From Actinoplanes campanulatus (lineage in GTDB: Bacteria; Actinomycetota; Actinomycetes; Mycobacteriales; Micromonosporaceae), in the NCBI RefSeq assembly GCF_014647795.1, contig NZ_BMPW01000028.1, positions 41,511 to 105,510 on the forward strand: a stretch of 64,000 nt of DNA, written 5' to 3'. Positions 52,954 to 61,288 of the stretch are shown one piece after another (the first letter of the stretch is position 1; the number at the start of each line of letters is the position of its first letter). Made by a program: the position numbers and the translations under genes. Under the pieces are notes generated by a model. The model saw only the letters and a list, made by a program, of their open reading frames with translations. It had not been told where the DNA came from and did no database searches.

Positions 52954-54267
52954 ATGCATAACGGTCTTTCCCGGCGCTCCCTGCTCTCCCTCGGTGCCGG
53001 CGCCGCCGCCGCGTCCGCTCTGGCCGCCTGCGGCGGTGGCGGTGGCGACGCCGGCGGAGAGATCTCCAAGGACGCGGTGAAGCTGCGTTTCACCTGGTGG
53101 GGATCGGACGCCCGGCACAAGCGGACGCAGCAGGCCATCGACATGTTCACGAAGAAGTACCCGAACATCACCGTCTCCGGTGAGTTCAAGGAGTGGAACG
53201 GCTACTGGGACAGCCTCGCCACCACGGTCGCCGCCAACGACGCCCCCGACATCATCCAGATGGACGAGCTCTACCTCGCCTCCTACGCCGAACGCGGCGC
53301 CCTGCTCGACCTCGGCACCGCCACGAAGCACCTGAAGGTTGACGGCATCGACCCGGCGGCCCTCGACACCGGCAAGGTCGACGGGAAGCAGTACGCCGTG
53401 CCGACCGGTGTGGCCGCGTACTCGATCGTCGCCAACACCACCCTGCTGGAGCAGTACAAGATCCCGGTGCCCGACGACTCCACCTGGACCTGGGACGACC
53501 TCAAGCGCATCGGCCTCGAAGTGTCGAAGGCCAGCGGCGGCAAGGTCACCGGCGTACAGTCCTGGGGCTTCGATGCCGGTGGCGTGAACATCTGGGCCCG
53601 CCAGGCCGGCGCCACCCTCTACGACGCGTCCGGCAAGGTGTCCATCCCGCCCGCCGTGCTGGCCGGATACTGGCAGTACCTGCTGGATCTCGCCAAGCAG
53701 GGCATCGCCCCGGCGCCGTCGGTGACGGTCGAGCGGGCCGGCGCGTCACTGGACCAGTCCGGCACCGCCACCAACACCTCCGCGTTCGGCACCTGGTGGA
53801 ACACCCAGCTCACCTCGCTGTCGGCGGCCAGCGGCCAGCAGCTCAAGCTCCTCAAGCTGCCCACCAACGGCCAGGCCGCCGCCGCGGAGAGCCCGTACTA
53901 CAAGCCGTCGATGTTCTGGTCGGTCTCGTCCCGGTCGAAGCACCCGGCCGAGGCCGCCCTGTTCGTCGACTTCCTGCTGAACACCACCGAGGCCGGCGAG
54001 GTGCTGCTCACCGACCGCGGTGTGCCCTCGAACAGCACGGTCCGGTCGGCGATCACCGGAAAACTGGCCGACACCGACAAGGCCGCCGCCGAGTACCTGG
54101 CCGCCCTCAAGGTCGGCGCCGCCCCGCGCGTCACCCCCAACGGCGCGAGCGGCATCGAGGCGATCCTCAAGCGGCACACCGAAGAGGTGCTCTTCGAGCG
54201 GCAGACCCCGCAGGCCGCGGCCGAGTCGTTCATCAAGGAACTCCAGACCGAGATCGACGCCGCCTGA
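52954..54267 (+). CDS. CUT1 sugar-binding lipoprotein, Tat-type signal
   Basis: 437 residues from ATG 52954 with AGGAGG upstream. The signal has both a twin-arginine (LSRRSLLSLGAG) and a lipobox (LAACGG), so it is probably a Tat-exported lipoprotein. Family 1 fold: LRFTWWGSDARHKRTQQAID, NDAPDIIQMDELYLASYAER, WTWDDLKRIGLEVSKAS and HPAEAALFVDFLLNTTEAGE. The downstream PL11 lyase suggests unsaturated rhamnogalacturonan oligosaccharides as ligand. Confidence 0.92.
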   Translation: MHNGLSRRSLLSLGAGAAAASALAACGGGGGDAGGEISKDAVKLRFTWWGSDARHKRTQQAIDMFTKKYPNITVSGEFKEWNGYWDSLATTVAANDAPDIIQMDELYLASYAERGALLDLGTATKHLKVDGIDPAALDTGKVDGKQYAVPTGVAAYSIVANTTLLEQYKIPVPDDSTWTWDDLKRIGLEVSKASGGKVTGVQSWGFDAGGVNIWARQAGATLYDASGKVSIPPAVLAGYWQYLLDLAKQGIAPAPSVTVERAGASLDQSGTATNTSAFGTWWNTQLTSLSAASGQQLKLLKLPTNGQAAAAESPYYKPSMFWSVSSRSKHPAEAALFVDFLLNTTEAGEVLLTDRGVPSNSTVRSAITGKLADTDKAAAEYLAALKVGAAPRVTPNGASGIEAILKRHTEEVLFERQTPQAAAESFIKELQTEIDAA

Positions 54268-54301
54268 CGCTCCACCCCATCCCCCATTTCCAGGAGAGAG
54301 C

Positions 54302-56503
54302 ATGGACGCTCGTACCGGAAAGTTGTTGAAAGCCTGCACGGCGGCCATGCTCCTGGCCGCCGCCATCCCCTCGTCCGCCGCGGCGCACCCACCGCGCGGA
54401 CCGCAGCTGGAACGCCTGGACCGCGGCCTGGTGGCCACCACGACCGGCGAAGGCGTCTTCCTGAGCTGGCGGCTGCTCGGCACCGAGGCCACCGGTTCCT
54501 CGCCGACCGGGCTGACCGGCCGGAACTTCGACGTCTACCGCGACGGCCGGAAGATCGCGACCGTCACCGACAGCACCAACTATCTAGACAAAGAGGGCAC
54601 CGCGACCTCGAAGTACCGGGTCGCGGGCGCCACCGCCACACCGTGGGCCACCAACTACCGTGACCTGCCGTTGCAGAAGCCGGCGGACGGCGTGACGCCC
54701 GCCGGGGAGACCTACACGTATTCGGCCAACGACATGAGCGTCGGCGATGTGGACGGGGACGGGAGATACGAATACATCGTCAAGTGGGACCCGTCCAACT
54801 CGAAGGACGTGTCCCAGGTCGGCTGGACCGGACCGGTCTACGTCGACACGTACCGGGCCGACGGCACCCTGCTGCACCGCATCGACCTGGGCGTGAACAT
54901 CCGGGCCGGAGCGCACTACACGCAGTTCCTGGTCTACGACTTCGACGGCGACGGCCGCGCCGAGATGATGATGAAGACCGCGCCGGGCACGAAGACCATC
55001 CGCAACGGCCGGGAACACTACATCACCACGCCGGGTCACTCGCCCACCGAGGACTACCGGATGAGCGCCGCCGACTACTACCAGCACATCGTGGACATGT
55101 TCCTCGGCTGGCACGTACATCCGGAGGTGGTCGCCGGGAACTGGCCGGCCACCCTGGAGCAGGCGTTCGGCATCGAGCCGCGGTATCAGTACCCGCTCAG
55201 CCGGGCCGACGCCGAGGCGCTGACCGACTACTTCATGGACGTCTACGCGCCGTCCCGCAGCACCCGCAACAACCTGCGCACCTTCGAGGGTTTCATCGTT
55301 GACGGGCCCGAGTACCTGACCGTCTTCGACGGGGCCACCGGCCGTGAGTTGCAGACCATCGACTACAAGCCGGGCCGCCACGACGACGGCCTGATGTGGG
55401 GCGACTACGCGATGGCGCGGATCGAGCCGGGCAACCGGGTCGACCGGTTCCTGTCCGGAGTGGCCTACCTCGACGGGAAACGGCCGTCGGCGGTGTTCGC
55501 CCGGGGCTACTACACCCGCACCACGCTGGTCGCCTACCACTGGAACGGGCGGCGGCTGGTCGAGAACTGGTACGTCGACTCCGGCTGGACGCCGATGACG
55601 AACCCGTTCAACGACTCGCCGCACGGCCGGGACGGCACCGATCCCGAGTACGGCAGGCTCACCACGCAGGGCTTCCACTCGCTCAGCGCCGCCGACGTCG
55701 ACCTCGACGGAAAGCAGGAGATCGTCTACGGTTCCGCCACGATCGACCACGACGGCGACGTCCTGTACTCGTCGTTCGGCACCCTTCCGGCCGGCGGGCA
55801 GGCGCGACTCGGCCACGGCGACGCGATGCACGTGACCGACATCGATCCGGACCGGCCCGGCCAGGAGATCTTCACCGTGCACGAGGGCGCGACGTCGGCG
55901 CCCTACGGCATGGCGATGCGCGACGCGGCCACCGGCGAGGTGCTCTTCGGCACCTACTCCGGGCGCGACACCGGGCGCGGCATGATCGGCGACGTGCTGT
56001 CCGGCACCCGGGGCATCGAGTCGTGGGCGAGCATGCCCGGCGGGTCCGAGGCGCTCGGCCTGCACAGCGCCAAGGGCGAGATCCTGACAAACACCATTCC
56101 CGGTACGAATCAGAGCATCCGCTGGTCGGCCGACCTCACCACACAGATCGTCAACGGGGCGCAGACCGTCACGCCGACGATCGACGACTGGAACCGTGGC
56201 CGCCTGCTGACCGCCGAGGGGACGCTCGCCAACAACGGGACGAAGGGCAACCCGAGCCTGGTCGCCGACATCCTCGGTGACTGGCGTGAGGAGTTGCTGG
56301 TCCGGACCGCCGACTCGTCGGCGATCCGGATCTACCTGAGCACCGAGGTGACGAACCACAAGCTGTACACGCTCATGCACGACCCGCAGTACCGGGTCGA
56401 GGTGGCGCGCCAGCAGACCACGTACAACCAGCCGTCGTACCCGAGCTTCTATCTGGCCTCGGACACCGACTGGTCGACGGTGCCGCTGCCCGGCCGTCGC
56501 TGA
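54302..56503 (+). CDS. Secreted rhamnogalacturonan lyase, PL11
   Basis: 733 residues from ATG 54302 with AGGAGAG upstream. Residues 1-28 are a signal peptide. The N-terminal domain (LERLDRGLVATTTGEGVFLS, then WRLLGTE) and the eight-bladed propeller with calcium-type loops DVDGDGRYE, DFDGDGRAE and DVDLDGKQE match YesW/YesX-like PL11 lyases; GRDTGRGMIGDV and WADLT-like SADLTTQIVNGAQ are also family features. It cleaves the rhamnose-galacturonate backbone of RG-I by beta-elimination outside the cell; whether endo or exo is not evident. Confidence 0.93.
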   Translation: MDARTGKLLKACTAAMLLAAAIPSSAAAHPPRGPQLERLDRGLVATTTGEGVFLSWRLLGTEATGSSPTGLTGRNFDVYRDGRKIATVTDSTNYLDKEGTATSKYRVAGATATPWATNYRDLPLQKPADGVTPAGETYTYSANDMSVGDVDGDGRYEYIVKWDPSNSKDVSQVGWTGPVYVDTYRADGTLLHRIDLGVNIRAGAHYTQFLVYDFDGDGRAEMMMKTAPGTKTIRNGREHYITTPGHSPTEDYRMSAADYYQHIVDMFLGWHVHPEVVAGNWPATLEQAFGIEPRYQYPLSRADAEALTDYFMDVYAPSRSTRNNLRTFEGFIVDGPEYLTVFDGATGRELQTIDYKPGRHDDGLMWGDYAMARIEPGNRVDRFLSGVAYLDGKRPSAVFARGYYTRTTLVAYHWNGRRLVENWYVDSGWTPMTNPFNDSPHGRDGTDPEYGRLTTQGFHSLSAADVDLDGKQEIVYGSATIDHDGDVLYSSFGTLPAGGQARLGHGDAMHVTDIDPDRPGQEIFTVHEGATSAPYGMAMRDAATGEVLFGTYSGRDTGRGMIGDVLSGTRGIESWASMPGGSEALGLHSAKGEILTNTIPGTNQSIRWSADLTTQIVNGAQTVTPTIDDWNRGRLLTAEGTLANNGTKGNPSLVADILGDWREELLVRTADSSAIRIYLSTEVTNHKLYTLMHDPQYRVEVARQQTTYNQPSYPSFYLASDTDWSTVPLPGRR

Positions 56504-56508
56504 TCCAC

Positions 56509-56545
56509 CCGCCGCGGGCGGCCCGGTCCGGGCCGTCCGCGGCGG
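56509..56545. terminator. Hairpin terminator of the rhamnogalacturonan operon
   Basis: Near-perfect dyad: 56509-56526 pairs with 56528-56545 around one base, with one G-U pair; the innermost bases must form the loop. It begins six bases after the PL11 stop. Confidence 0.8.
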
Positions 56546-56566
56546 CGGCTCGATAGCCTCGACCCC

Positions 56567-57235
56567 ATGTCGAAGGAGAACGTCGAGTTCGTGCCCGGTG
56601 AGACCGTCTACCTGCGGCACGCCCAGCGGGAGCAGGTGGGGATGGTGTTCCCGCTGCGGGTGGTCGAGGAGCGCGGCGACGCGGTCGTGCTGTGGGCGCC
56701 GGCCGGAACGCGGGGCTGGCACACCAACATGCCGGACGGCCGGAGCATGGGGCAGACGCCGCTGCCGGAGTGGTCGGCGACCCGACGGGTCCCGGCGCCG
56801 CACACCATCGACCACGGGGTGCTCAGCTGGCATCCGCGCGGGCGGGACTACTCGATCCGATGGTTCTTCCGGCCGGACGGCACCTTTTACCGGTGGTACG
56901 CGAACCTGGAGGCCCCGTCGGTCCTCTGGCGCGACGGCGGGCTGGCCGGATTGGACACCGCCGACTGGGATCTGGACGTGGTGATCGAACCGGACCGCAG
57001 CTGGGCCTGGAAGGACGAGGAGCTGTTCGCGGAGCGGCTCACGATGCCGGAGGCGTACTGGGTGGACGACGAGGACCGGGTCCGCCGGGCCGGCAAGGAG
57101 GTCATCGCGCTGGTCGAGGCGGGCGCGTTCCCGTTCGACGGCACCTGGTGCGGCTTCCGCCCGGATCCCGCCTGGCCGCCGCTGTCGCCGGAGCTGCCGG
57201 CGGGTTGGGACCGCCCCGTACAGTGGCCGGCATGA
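56567..57235 (+). CDS. DUF402-domain protein
   Basis: 222 residues from ATG 56567; TAGCCT at 56554-56559 implies a leaderless mRNA. DUF402 (FomD-like) landmarks: RWFFRPDGTFYRWYANLEAP, then DTADWDLDVVIEPD and WAWKDEELFAERL. Related proteins are nucleotide or nucleotidyl-ester phosphohydrolases; the substrate here is unknown. The stop overlaps the next ATG by four bases. Confidence 0.85.
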   Translation: MSKENVEFVPGETVYLRHAQREQVGMVFPLRVVEERGDAVVLWAPAGTRGWHTNMPDGRSMGQTPLPEWSATRRVPAPHTIDHGVLSWHPRGRDYSIRWFFRPDGTFYRWYANLEAPSVLWRDGGLAGLDTADWDLDVVIEPDRSWAWKDEELFAERLTMPEAYWVDDEDRVRRAGKEVIALVEAGAFPFDGTWCGFRPDPAWPPLSPELPAGWDRPVQWPA

Positions 57236-57978
57236 ACAGCCGTCCCGGCGTGATCGACGATCTCGCGGCCGAGCAGGACCAACTGGAATCGGTGCTGGCC
57301 CGGCTCACACCCGCCGACTGGCTGTCCCCGTCGGCGGCCGCCGGCTGGACCGTCGCCGACGTCGTGCTGCACCTGGCCCAGACCGAGGAGGCGGTGCCGG
57401 TCGCGCTGAGCGGCGCGCCGGACGCCATCGGCTGGCGGGATCTCGGCGACAACGTCGATGACGCCATGAACGCGCTGGTCCGGGCCGAGCCGGCCGCGCC
57501 CGCCGAGGTGTTCGCACGGTGGCGGGCGGCGCGGCGCGCATCGGTCGCGGCGCTGCGGACGGCCGATCCGAAGCAGCCGGTGCAGTGGGTGGCGTCGTCG
57601 CTGAAGCCGCCGACGCTGGCCACCACCCGGCTGGCCGAGCACTGGGCGCACGCCCTGGACATCACCGGGCCGCTCGGCATCGGCTACCCGGACAGCATGC
57701 GCCTGCGGCACATCGCCTGGCTGGGCTTCCACACGCTGCCGTACGCGTACCGCCTGGCCGGGCAGCCGGCCCCCGATCTGTTCTGCGAGCTGACCGCGCC
57801 CGACGGCGCCACCTGGCGGTTCGGCGATCCGGTGGCCGAGTCGGCGATCACCGGTCCGGCCGGGGCGTTCTGCCGGGTCGGGGCTCTGCGGCTGGCCCCG
57901 GCCGACTCCGGGCTCACGACGCGCGGGCCGCACGCCGAGGCGGCCCTGCACGCCCTACGCAACTACGCCGCCACCTGA
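57232..57978 (+). CDS. Mycothiol-dependent maleylpyruvate isomerase-family protein
   Basis: 248 residues from ATG 57232 (ATGA overlap with DUF402). N-terminal DinB-like helical bundle (VIDDLAAEQDQLESVLARLT, GWTVADVVLHLAQTEEA with the metal-binding His, TTRLAEHWAHALDI with two more) and a C-terminal wHTH/SCP2-like domain ending ALHALRNYAAT. The family uses mycothiol and is widespread in actinobacteria; the substrate is not predictable. Confidence 0.88.
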   Translation: MNSRPGVIDDLAAEQDQLESVLARLTPADWLSPSAAAGWTVADVVLHLAQTEEAVPVALSGAPDAIGWRDLGDNVDDAMNALVRAEPAAPAEVFARWRAARRASVAALRTADPKQPVQWVASSLKPPTLATTRLAEHWAHALDITGPLGIGYPDSMRLRHIAWLGFHTLPYAYRLAGQPAPDLFCELTAPDGATWRFGDPVAESAITGPAGAFCRVGALRLAPADSGLTTRGPHAEAALHALRNYAAT

Positions 57979-58013
57979 GCGATCCGTCCGGCCGTCCGGC
58001 GTAGATTGGTGCC

Positions 58014-59027
58014 ATGTCGGGCGGCCGGCCACCGCGCGGTTGCGGAGGGCGGGCGACCTGCTGGAAGCGGCGACGCCACTCGGCGACCCGGGACCGCTGG
58101 ACGAGTCCATCGACTTCGCCCGGGCCGTCCTGGCCGCCGTCCCCGCGGATCATCCCCACCGGACCCGTGCCCTGATCAACCTCGGCGTCGCTCTGCGGCA
58201 CCGGTGATGCCACACCGATCGGTTACCCCGCTCGCGTCAGCTACGCCGCCGATCTCGGCAGGGCGCTCTACATGCGATTCGAGCGGCACGGCGACCCGTC
58301 CGATCTCGAGGAGGCGATCGCCACCGGACGGCGGGTGGTGGCGGATTCGCCCGTGGACCATCCGGATCGCGCCACGATCCTCGCCAACCTGGGTTGCGCG
58401 CTGCACAGCCACGCCGAGCTGGACGAGGCCGTCACGGTGCACGAGCAGGCGGTTCGCGCCACTCCCCCGGACGATCCCGATCTCGCGGGACGCCTCACCG
58501 ACCTCGGTGGCGCGTTCATCGCCCGGTTCCAGCTCACCGGGGCGCGTGGCGATCTGCGCACCGCCGTCCGGGTGCTCCGGAAGGCCACCCGGTGAACGCT
58601 CGCGCCGATCGTCAACCGGGTCGACGCCGCGACCGGCCGGGTGCGGGTGGTCACCGGCTCCACCGTGCCGCACACGGCCGTCACCGCGTACACCGCGGCG
58701 ATCCGGCTGCTGCCGCTGCTGGCGTGGTGGGGAATCGACGGCCACGACCAGTGGAGTCTGCTGCACGCCTATGCCGGTGACCTGGTGCCCAACGGCGCCG
58801 CTGCGGCGCTGGCGAAGCGGCCGGGGCCGGCCACCGAACTGCTGGAGACGGGCCGGGGTGTGTATTGGAGTCAACTGTTGAACACACGTACCGATCTGCG
58901 GGCTCTTGCCGAGCGGGCCCCGGAGCCGGCGGCGCGGCTCGCCGCCTGCCGCGCCCGTCTGGAGGGCGTTCCAAACCTGGATCAAAACCCGGCGACGGTA
59001 CGGCGGACGCGCTCCGATCGAGGATGA
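58014..59027 (+). pseudogene. Broken TPR/CHAT-type gene
   Basis: A TAGATT -10 (58002-58007) and ATG 58014 look like a real leaderless start, but the frame shifts within the first codons. Three pieces in different frames then read as one protein: LDESIDFARAVLAAVPADHP then LINLGVALRHR and a stop (58207); GDPSDLEEAIATGRRVVADS and LANLGCALHSHAELDEAVTV to a stop at 58595; and TAYTAAIRLLPLLAWWGIDG and LLETGRGVYWSQLLNTRTDL to 59027. These are TPR units and the linker before the CHAT protease-like domain of actinobacterial TPR-CHAT proteins; the CHAT domain itself is missing. Confidence 0.75.
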
Positions 59028-59063
59028 CATCTACGATCGTGAACCGATCCGGGAGGTGCACCC

Positions 59064-59519
59064 ATGGCGGAACTGGCGCCGACCGCGGCGGAGACCGTGG
59101 CCGTCACCGTCTGGGTGATCGCCCAGGTGGTGGCGACGCTGGGGCTGCTCGGCGGTCTGGCCCTGCTGCACCGGAGCCGGGCGCCCGCCGCGAAACGCGC
59201 CACTCCCGGCCTCTACGTCCTGGCCGCCGCCGGGACGGTGGCCCTGACGCTCGCCACCCGCGCCGACTTCGCTGGCACCGTCTCCGGTACCCGCGTCACC
59301 CTGTCCGAGCTGCGGATCTACTGGGTGGCGTACCTGATCGGCTCGGGGCTGCTCACCGTGCTGACCTGGGCGCCGCTGGTGCGGCGGCACGTCCTGCGCC
59401 TGGTCGCCGGACCGTCCGCGCTGGTGGCCGGAACGCTGCTGCCGGGTCTGCTGCTGACCCTCTACACCCGGATCCAGCAGGCCGACGCCCGGCGGGCGGC
59501 GGCGGTTTGCCCACGCTGA
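59064..59519 (+). CDS. Membrane protein, unknown (possibly first half of a frameshifted gene)
   Basis: 151 residues from ATG 59064 with GGGAGG upstream. Four helices: TVWVIAQVVATLGLLGGLAL, LYVLAAAGTVALTLATR, YWVAYLIGSGLLTVLTW and GPSALVAGTLLPGLLLTLYT. The end (RAAAVCPR) is not typical, and the next membrane-protein frame begins 13 bases before this stop; the two may once have been one protein of about 285 residues. Confidence 0.65.
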   Translation: MAELAPTAAETVAVTVWVIAQVVATLGLLGGLALLHRSRAPAAKRATPGLYVLAAAGTVALTLATRADFAGTVSGTRVTLSELRIYWVAYLIGSGLLTVLTWAPLVRRHVLRLVAGPSALVAGTLLPGLLLTLYTRIQQADARRAAAVCPR

Positions 59520-59926
59520 AACCGACCGGGGACGTGTCCGTCGGCGACTTCGGCGTACAGGCGAAGCTCGGCTGGATGCTCGCCTTCACCGGTACGGTCC
59601 TGCTGATGCTGGTGGCCGCACTGCTGGTGGCGGGCCGGTACGAGCTGCTGGTCGCGGGGATCCTGGCGGTCGCGGTGACCCTGCCGGCCATGCCGGCGCC
59701 GATCTGGATCGCGGTGGCGTGGTTGCTGGCCTCGATCGACTTCGACGTCAACCTCGCCCGTGCGCTCAGCCGTGACGGGTTCACCCTCACCTCGCGCCGG
59801 CTCGGGCTGTTCGCGTACCTGTTCCTGGTCGCCGGCATGGTGGCGGTTCCGGTGGTTTCGGTGCGCGCCTGGTGGACGGCCGCGTTGCGGAACGAGCCAC
59901 GACCGTGGCGGCGCCACCCTGAGTGA
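59507..59926 (+). CDS. Membrane protein, unknown (possibly second half of a frameshifted gene)
   Basis: 139 residues if started at TTG 59507, which has only a weak GGCGG site. Helices: LGWMLAFTGTVLLMLVAALL, YELLVAGILAVAVTLPAMPA, IWIAVAWLLASI and LFAYLFLVAGMVAVPVVSV. The coding character is clear but the start is uncertain. Overlap with the previous gene by 13 bases allows either coupled translation or a frameshift. Confidence 0.6.
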   Translation: MPTLKPTGDVSVGDFGVQAKLGWMLAFTGTVLLMLVAALLVAGRYELLVAGILAVAVTLPAMPAPIWIAVAWLLASIDFDVNLARALSRDGFTLTSRRLGLFAYLFLVAGMVAVPVVSVRAWWTAALRNEPRPWRRHPE

Positions 59927-60003
59927 CCTGCGTTAATGGCCGATTCTGATCACAGTCCCTGGAGGGCCAAACTCGGCGGCCTCATCTTGCAGGTCTTCGA
60001 TTT

Positions 60004-60036
60004 TTAGGGCAGCCTAACCAACGTAAGGCTAGGCTT
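60004..60036. promoter_or_regulatory. Iron-box (IdeR/DtxR-like) sites before bfd
   Basis: TTAGGGCAGCCTAACCAA (60004-60021) matches the actinobacterial iron box TTAGGTTAGGCTAACCTAA at most positions, and a second partial site, TAAGGCTAGGCTT (60024-60036), follows directly. In actinobacteria iron-loaded IdeR can activate storage genes such as bfr when bound upstream, and repress when overlapping the promoter; which applies here is not evident. Confidence 0.68.
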
Positions 60037-60055
60037 CTCGAAGGATCGGCGCTCG

Positions 60056-60244
60056 ATGTACGTCTGCATCTGTTATCACGTTCGCGAGCGTGAGGTCCGA
60101 GCTGTCATTCAAGACGGTGCGAGGACGGAGGAAGAGGTCGGGGACGCCTGTGGCGCCGGTACGGGCTGCGGCAGCTGTCTTGACCGAATTTGTGAGCTGA
60201 TCAAGGAGGAATCCGCGGACACACGCCTGCCCATGGTCGCTTAG
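60056..60244 (+). CDS. bfd: Bacterioferritin-associated ferredoxin
   Basis: 62 residues from ATG 60056. YVCICYHVREREVRAVIQDG, then CGAGTGCGSCLDRI supplies the four [2Fe-2S] cysteines (C4, C6 and the GCGSC pair). Bfd donates electrons to release iron from bacterioferritin. It is 54 bases upstream of bfr, same strand. Confidence 0.92.
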   Translation: MYVCICYHVREREVRAVIQDGARTEEEVGDACGAGTGCGSCLDRICELIKEESADTRLPMVA

Positions 60245-60267
60245 CGTCACGGGACGCGTACGATTGA

Positions 60268-60289
60268 CCCCAGTTAGCCATAACTGGGG
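60268..60289 (+). promoter_or_regulatory. Hairpin masking the bfr ribosome-binding site
   Basis: CCCCAGTTA (60268-60276), loop GCCA, TAACTGGGG (60281-60289): a perfect 9-bp stem in the bfd-bfr gap. The 3' arm overlaps the GGGGG (60286-60290) that serves as Shine-Dalgarno for bfr (start 60299). It could tune translation, end some bfd transcripts, or be a protein site in DNA. Confidence 0.6.
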
Positions 60290-60298
60290 GTATTTGGC

Positions 60299-60781
60299 AT
60301 GCAAGGCGACGCCCGCGTCATCGAATTCCTGAACGAGCAGCTCACCGCGGAACTCACCGCGATCAACCAGTACTTCCTGCACTACAAGATGCAGGAGAAC
60401 TGGGGACACGGTGTGCTGGCGAAGCACACCCGGCACGAGTCCATCGACGAGATGCGCCATGCCGAGATCCTGACCGACCGGATCCTCTTCCTCGAGGGCC
60501 TGCCCAACTACCAGAAGCTGGGCGTGCTGCGGATCGGCGAGTCGGTCAAGGAGCAGTTCGAGTGCGACATGAAGATCGAGGTCGAGGCCGTGGACCGGCT
60601 GCGCCGCGGCCTGGAGTACATGCGCTCGATCGGTGATGTCACCTCGGCACGAATCTTCGAGGACATTCTCGCCGACGAGGAACACCACGTCGACTACCTG
60701 GAGACCCAGCTCGGTCTGATCGAGAAGCTGGGCGAGCAGCTCTACCTCCAGAACGTCACGGAGCACCCCGAGCCGGCGTGA
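60299..60781 (+). CDS. bfr: Bacterioferritin
   Basis: 160 residues from ATG 60299, standard length. Ferroxidase ligands are all present: E18, E51 and H54 (DEMRHAEIL), and the later ADEEHHVDYLETQLGL pair; M52 is the haem ligand, so this is a haem-containing bacterioferritin rather than a Dps or FtnA. It assembles into a 24-mer that stores iron in the cytoplasm. Follows bfd. Confidence 0.97.
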   Translation: MQGDARVIEFLNEQLTAELTAINQYFLHYKMQENWGHGVLAKHTRHESIDEMRHAEILTDRILFLEGLPNYQKLGVLRIGESVKEQFECDMKIEVEAVDRLRRGLEYMRSIGDVTSARIFEDILADEEHHVDYLETQLGLIEKLGEQLYLQNVTEHPEPA

Positions 60782-60847
60782 CCGTCAGGCCGCCGCCCGG
60801 CTCACCACGAGCGCGGCCGGGGCGGCGGCCACTACCGTGGACGCCTG

Positions 60848-61130
60848 GAAATCGCCGGGGTGGTCGTCGTCGCCGTGGTCGCGGCCTACTTCAACTACAT
60901 CCCGATGCGCGGCAAGCTTCGGCCGGTCCGCAAGGATCCCGCCACTGTCCAGGCCGACGTGCTGAACCGGCCCTACGACGCGTTCCTCTACCGCGTCCCG
61001 GAGGACTCCGCGCTCGCCGAACAGATCGCCCGGCATCTGCGCGGTCGCGGCCTCCGGGTCTTCCTGGCCCCGTGGATCGACCTCGGCGCGGTCCAGACCG
61101 CGGCGAAGGAGGCCGCGACCCTTGCGACCC
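60848..61130 (+). pseudogene. TIR-domain fragment with N-terminal membrane helix
   Basis: In frame: a hydrophobic helix (GVVVVAVVAAYFNY), then RPYDAFLYRVPEDSALAEQI and ARHLRGRGLRVFLAPWIDLG, the first third of a TIR domain (YDAFxSY and RGxxVFxxxW). No clear start precedes it, and after about 61110 similarity stops at a short direct repeat (CCCTTGCG-type) and junk; the catalytic Glu region is missing. A relic rather than a functional NADase. Confidence 0.5.
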
Positions 61131-61288
61131 GCTCAACCCTTGCGGCCCGCTCCGGATGGGCACCGGGCCGTGCGGACCGGGGACAGTGGCGTCGATCATG
61201 GCGGAGCCGTCGTCTCGTGACGATGCGTCGGGTCGCCCCGCGTTGATCACAGTGCAACCCGACACAGATCGCGTTTCTATGAAACGTT

